Assembly (NCBI GenBank): GCA_030147065.1 | Contig: JASLAP010000151.1 | Location: 1-8,103 of the forward strand | DNA length: 8,103 nucleotides | From: Pseudonocardia sp. | Lineage (GTDB): Bacteria; Actinomycetota; Actinomycetes; Mycobacteriales; Pseudonocardiaceae | Direction: 5' to 3' | In this document: positions 6,284 to 8,103 of the stretch, one piece after another | Position numbering within the stretch: the stretch's first letter is position 1 | How the letters are laid out: every line of letters starts with the position of its first letter | Notes under the pieces: generated by a model | What the model was told of the DNA's origin: nothing | Seen by the model: only the letters and a program-made list of their open reading frames with translations | The model's database searches: none | Made by a program: the position numbers and the translations under genes

Positions 6284-7360
6284 ATGGTTGCCGCCTTCAC
6301 CTACCAGGCACTGCCGATGCGGGTGCGGTTCGGGTCCGGCGTGCTCGCCGCGCTGGGCGACGAGGTTCGCGGCCTCGGGCTGCGCCGCGTCCTCGTGCTC
6401 TGCTCCCCGGAGCAGGAGGACACCGGCCGCTCCGTCGCCGACGCCCTCGGCGACCTCGCCGCCGGCCTGCTGCCCGAGGCGCGGATGCACGTGCCGGTGG
6501 AGGTCGCCCACCGGGCACAGAAGATGGCCGCCGAGGTCGGCGCCGACGGCTGCGTCGCCGTCGGCGGCGGCTCCGCGATCGGCCTGGGCAAGGCCGTCGC
6601 CCTCGAGCACGGGTTGCCGGTGGTCGCCGTGCCCACCACCTACGCCGGCTCCGAGATGACCCCCGTGTGGGGGCTCACCGAGAACGGCCGCAAGCGCACC
6701 GGGCGCGATCCGCGCGTGCTGCCGCGCAGCGTGCTCTACGACCCCGACCTCACCGTGACCCTGCCGGTGGACCTGTCGGTCGTCAGCGGGATGAACGCGC
6801 TGGCGCACGCCGTCGAGGGCCTCTACGCACCGGACGCGAACCCGATCATCTCGCTGCAGGCCGAGGAGGGAGCCCGCGCGCTGGCCGCCGCCCTGCCCCG
6901 GCTGGTCGCCGACGGGGCGGACCTCGACGCCCGCGCCGACGCGCAGTACGGCGCCTGGCTGTGCGGCGCGGTGCTCGGAGCGACCACGATGTCGCTGCAC
7001 CACAAGCTGTGCCACACCCTCGGCGGCGCCCTCGACCTGCCCCACGCGCAGACCCACACCGTCGTCCTGCCCCACGCCCTCGCCTACAACGCCCCGGCGG
7101 TGGCGCCGGCCGTGGCCGCACTGTCCCGGGCGCTGGGCGGTGCCGCCGACCCGGCCCGCGCGCTGTGGGAGCTGGCCGGGCGGCTCGGCGCGCCCCGCTC
7201 GCTGCGGGAGCTCGGCATGGCCGAGGCCGCCGTCCCCCGGATCGTGGAGCTCGCCGTCGAGAGCCCGTACGCCAACCCGCGCCCGGTCACCGCCGACGGC
7301 CTCCGCACCCTGCTGGAGGCGGCGTGGCGCGGCGATCCCCCCGCGGTCAGGCAGCAGTAG
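6284..7360 (+). CDS. Maleylacetate reductase (iron-type alcohol dehydrogenase superfamily)
   Basis: The 358-residue protein would reduce maleylacetate to 3-oxoadipate with NAD(P)H, the step that links hydroquinone and hydroxyquinol pathways to central metabolism. The opening FTYQALPMRVRFGSG is typical of maleylacetate reductases. The nucleotide-binding part has GGGSAIGLGKA (94-104), then PTTYAGSEMTPVWG (117-130). In the C-terminal helical domain the positions that bind metal in iron alcohol dehydrogenases read Asn171, His175, His240 and His254. The usual Asp is thus Asn (GMNALAHAVEGLYA), which I recall as a hallmark of the maleylacetate reductase branch. ATG 6284 is the only sensible start. 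Its ribosome site is weak (AGGAA at 6266-6270, 13 bases away), so translation may depend on coupling to the gene 35 bases upstream. The family call is firm. A related hydroxy-acid reductase is the alternative. Confidence 0.93.
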   Translation: MVAAFTYQALPMRVRFGSGVLAALGDEVRGLGLRRVLVLCSPEQEDTGRSVADALGDLAAGLLPEARMHVPVEVAHRAQKMAAEVGADGCVAVGGGSAIGLGKAVALEHGLPVVAVPTTYAGSEMTPVWGLTENGRKRTGRDPRVLPRSVLYDPDLTVTLPVDLSVVSGMNALAHAVEGLYAPDANPIISLQAEEGARALAAALPRLVADGADLDARADAQYGAWLCGAVLGATTMSLHHKLCHTLGGALDLPHAQTHTVVLPHALAYNAPAVAPAVAALSRALGGAADPARALWELAGRLGAPRSLRELGMAEAAVPRIVELAVESPYANPRPVTADGLRTLLEAAWRGDPPAVRQQ

Positions 7361-7396
7361 GCATCCCCGCACCCGACCCGGAGGGCAATTCCCGTC

Positions 7397-8062
7397 ATGC
7401 TGACGAGCGACAATCCCCATCTCGGCACGCCGCTGCGCCGCGAGGGACCACCCCTCGCGCAGGCGGCCCTCGCCGCCGTCCTCGTGCACGGCCGGGGCCA
7501 GGACCCCGGGTACATGCGGGACGTCGCCCACCGGATCGGGATGGACGACGTCCGGTGCGTGTACCCGGCCGCCGCCGGCAACAGCTGGTACCCGGGGCGG
7601 TTCATGGACCCGCCCGAGGCGAACGAGCCGTGGCTGGGCCACGCGCTCGACGCCATCGACCACGCCCTCGCGACGCTGGAGGAGGAGGGCTTCGACGCCC
7701 GTCGTACCGCCCTCATCGGGTTTTCGCAGGGCGCCTGCCTGCTCGCCGAGCACCTGGTGCGCCGCCCGCGCCCGTACGCGGCGGTGGCGCTGCTGACCGG
7801 CGGCTACATCGGCCCCGACGGCCTTGCCCGGCACAGCAGCGGCACGCTCCCCGGCACGCCGATCCTGCTGAGCAGCAGTGAGGTGGACGAGTGGGTTCCA
7901 CCCCGGCGCGTGCGCGAGACCGCCGACCTGCTGCAAGACATCGGCGCCGCCGTCACCCTGCGCATCCACCGCGCGCGCGACCACGGGGTCGACGACGAGG
8001 AGACCCACGCCGTGCACGCGCTCCTCGATACGGCCCGTCGTCCCGGGATCCGCCACGCGTAG
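7397..8062 (+). CDS. Alpha/beta hydrolase, phospholipase/carboxylesterase family (MhqD-like)
   Basis: A 221-residue cytosolic hydrolase of the PF02230 type. The oxyanion strand reads VLVHGRGQDPGYM (28-40), the nucleophile elbow GFSQGA (108-113, Ser110). The acid lies in SSEVDEWVP (160-168, Asp164) and the base in RDHGVDDEE (194-202, His196). The triad is complete, with the D-x2-VP spacing usual for the family. GGAGGG (7380-7385) precedes the ATG by 11 bases. As last gene of the run, 36 bases after the maleylacetate reductase, it probably hydrolyses an ester, lactone or activated acyl product of ring cleavage. In Bacillus subtilis the related hydrolase MhqD is co-regulated with the dioxygenase MhqO against methylhydroquinone, a close parallel of this pair. 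There is no signal peptide. True phospholipase activity is unlikely in this setting. The stop TAG is 41 bases from the window end, so the operon could continue. Confidence 0.9.
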   Translation: MLTSDNPHLGTPLRREGPPLAQAALAAVLVHGRGQDPGYMRDVAHRIGMDDVRCVYPAAAGNSWYPGRFMDPPEANEPWLGHALDAIDHALATLEEEGFDARRTALIGFSQGACLLAEHLVRRPRPYAAVALLTGGYIGPDGLARHSSGTLPGTPILLSSSEVDEWVPPRRVRETADLLQDIGAAVTLRIHRARDHGVDDEETHAVHALLDTARRPGIRHA

Positions 8063-8086
8063 GCGCACGCCAGCCACGAGCGCCCC

Positions 8087-8096
8087 ACCGGCCGGT
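8087..8096 (+). terminator. Palindrome after the last gene, possible start of a terminator
   Basis: ACCGGCCGGT is a perfect 10-base palindrome 24 bases after the hydrolase stop, followed by TTGCTGT and the end of the window. A self-complementary run without a loop is a poor hairpin, and only a short T-rich tail is visible. This is a weak terminator candidate. Confidence 0.2.
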
Positions 8097-8103
8097 TTGC
8101 TGT

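Noticed and set aside
5662..7881. Long plus-strand open frame of 739 codons in an alternative frame
   Set aside because: It is extremely rich in Arg, Pro, Ser and Ala, has no domain pattern, and overlaps three well-supported genes.
6071..8077. Long minus-strand open frame of 668 codons opposite the maleylacetate reductase and hydrolase genes
   Set aside because: It is a shadow caused by G/C third-position bias. Its translation is low-complexity, without any recognisable motif, while the plus strand has complete catalytic motifs.
1..8103. tRNA, rRNA, CRISPR array or riboswitch
   Set aside because: Reading both strands showed no tRNA-like cloverleaf with its conserved T-loop, no rRNA sequence, no regularly spaced repeats, and no recognisable riboswitch core.

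Overview
The base composition is very high GC with strong G/C third-position preference, the start codons include GTG and TTG, and the insertion-sequence relatives are of actinobacterial type. Together these suggest an actinomycete, possibly Pseudonocardia/Amycolatopsis-like. The genus cannot be fixed from this window.

Layout. Bases 1-1725 are a decayed mosaic. It holds the 3' part of an ISL3-family transposase with a 1-base frameshift, a candidate right inverted repeat for that element, about 265 bases with no recognisable gene, a short scrap of an ISAs1-family transposase, and a LysR-type regulator that has lost its DNA-binding N-terminus and carries an internal frameshift. Bases 1762-2739 (minus strand) encode an intact AraC-family regulator. 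A 233-base divergent intergenic region separates it from five same-direction genes that look like one operon (2973-8062): a cytochrome P450, a flavin/2Fe-2S oxygenase reductase of the phthalate dioxygenase reductase type, a two-domain VOC ring-cleaving dioxygenase of the PcpA/LinE/MhqO type, a maleylacetate reductase, and a small alpha/beta hydrolase of the phospholipase/carboxylesterase family (MhqD-like). The gaps between these genes are 34, 65, 35 and 36 bases.

How the genes may work together. The P450 with its NAD(P)H reductase would oxidise or O-dealkylate an aromatic compound to a hydroquinone (para-diphenol). The dioxygenase would open the ring next to a hydroxyl. The product would be brought to maleylacetate, and the maleylacetate reductase would make 3-oxoadipate for central metabolism. 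No semialdehyde dehydrogenase is present in the window, but a hydrolase is. This fits a ring-cleavage product already at the acid level (ester, acyl chloride or lactone), as expected from a methoxy- or chloro-hydroquinone rather than plain hydroquinone. The substrate is inference. The enzyme families are read directly from conserved motifs. The divergent AraC protein is the likely substrate-responsive activator.

Less obvious signals are a CCCGCACC motif in the leaders of four of the five operon genes, two tandem GC hairpins in the longest gap inside the operon, and a direct repeat and an inverted repeat in the divergent promoter region.
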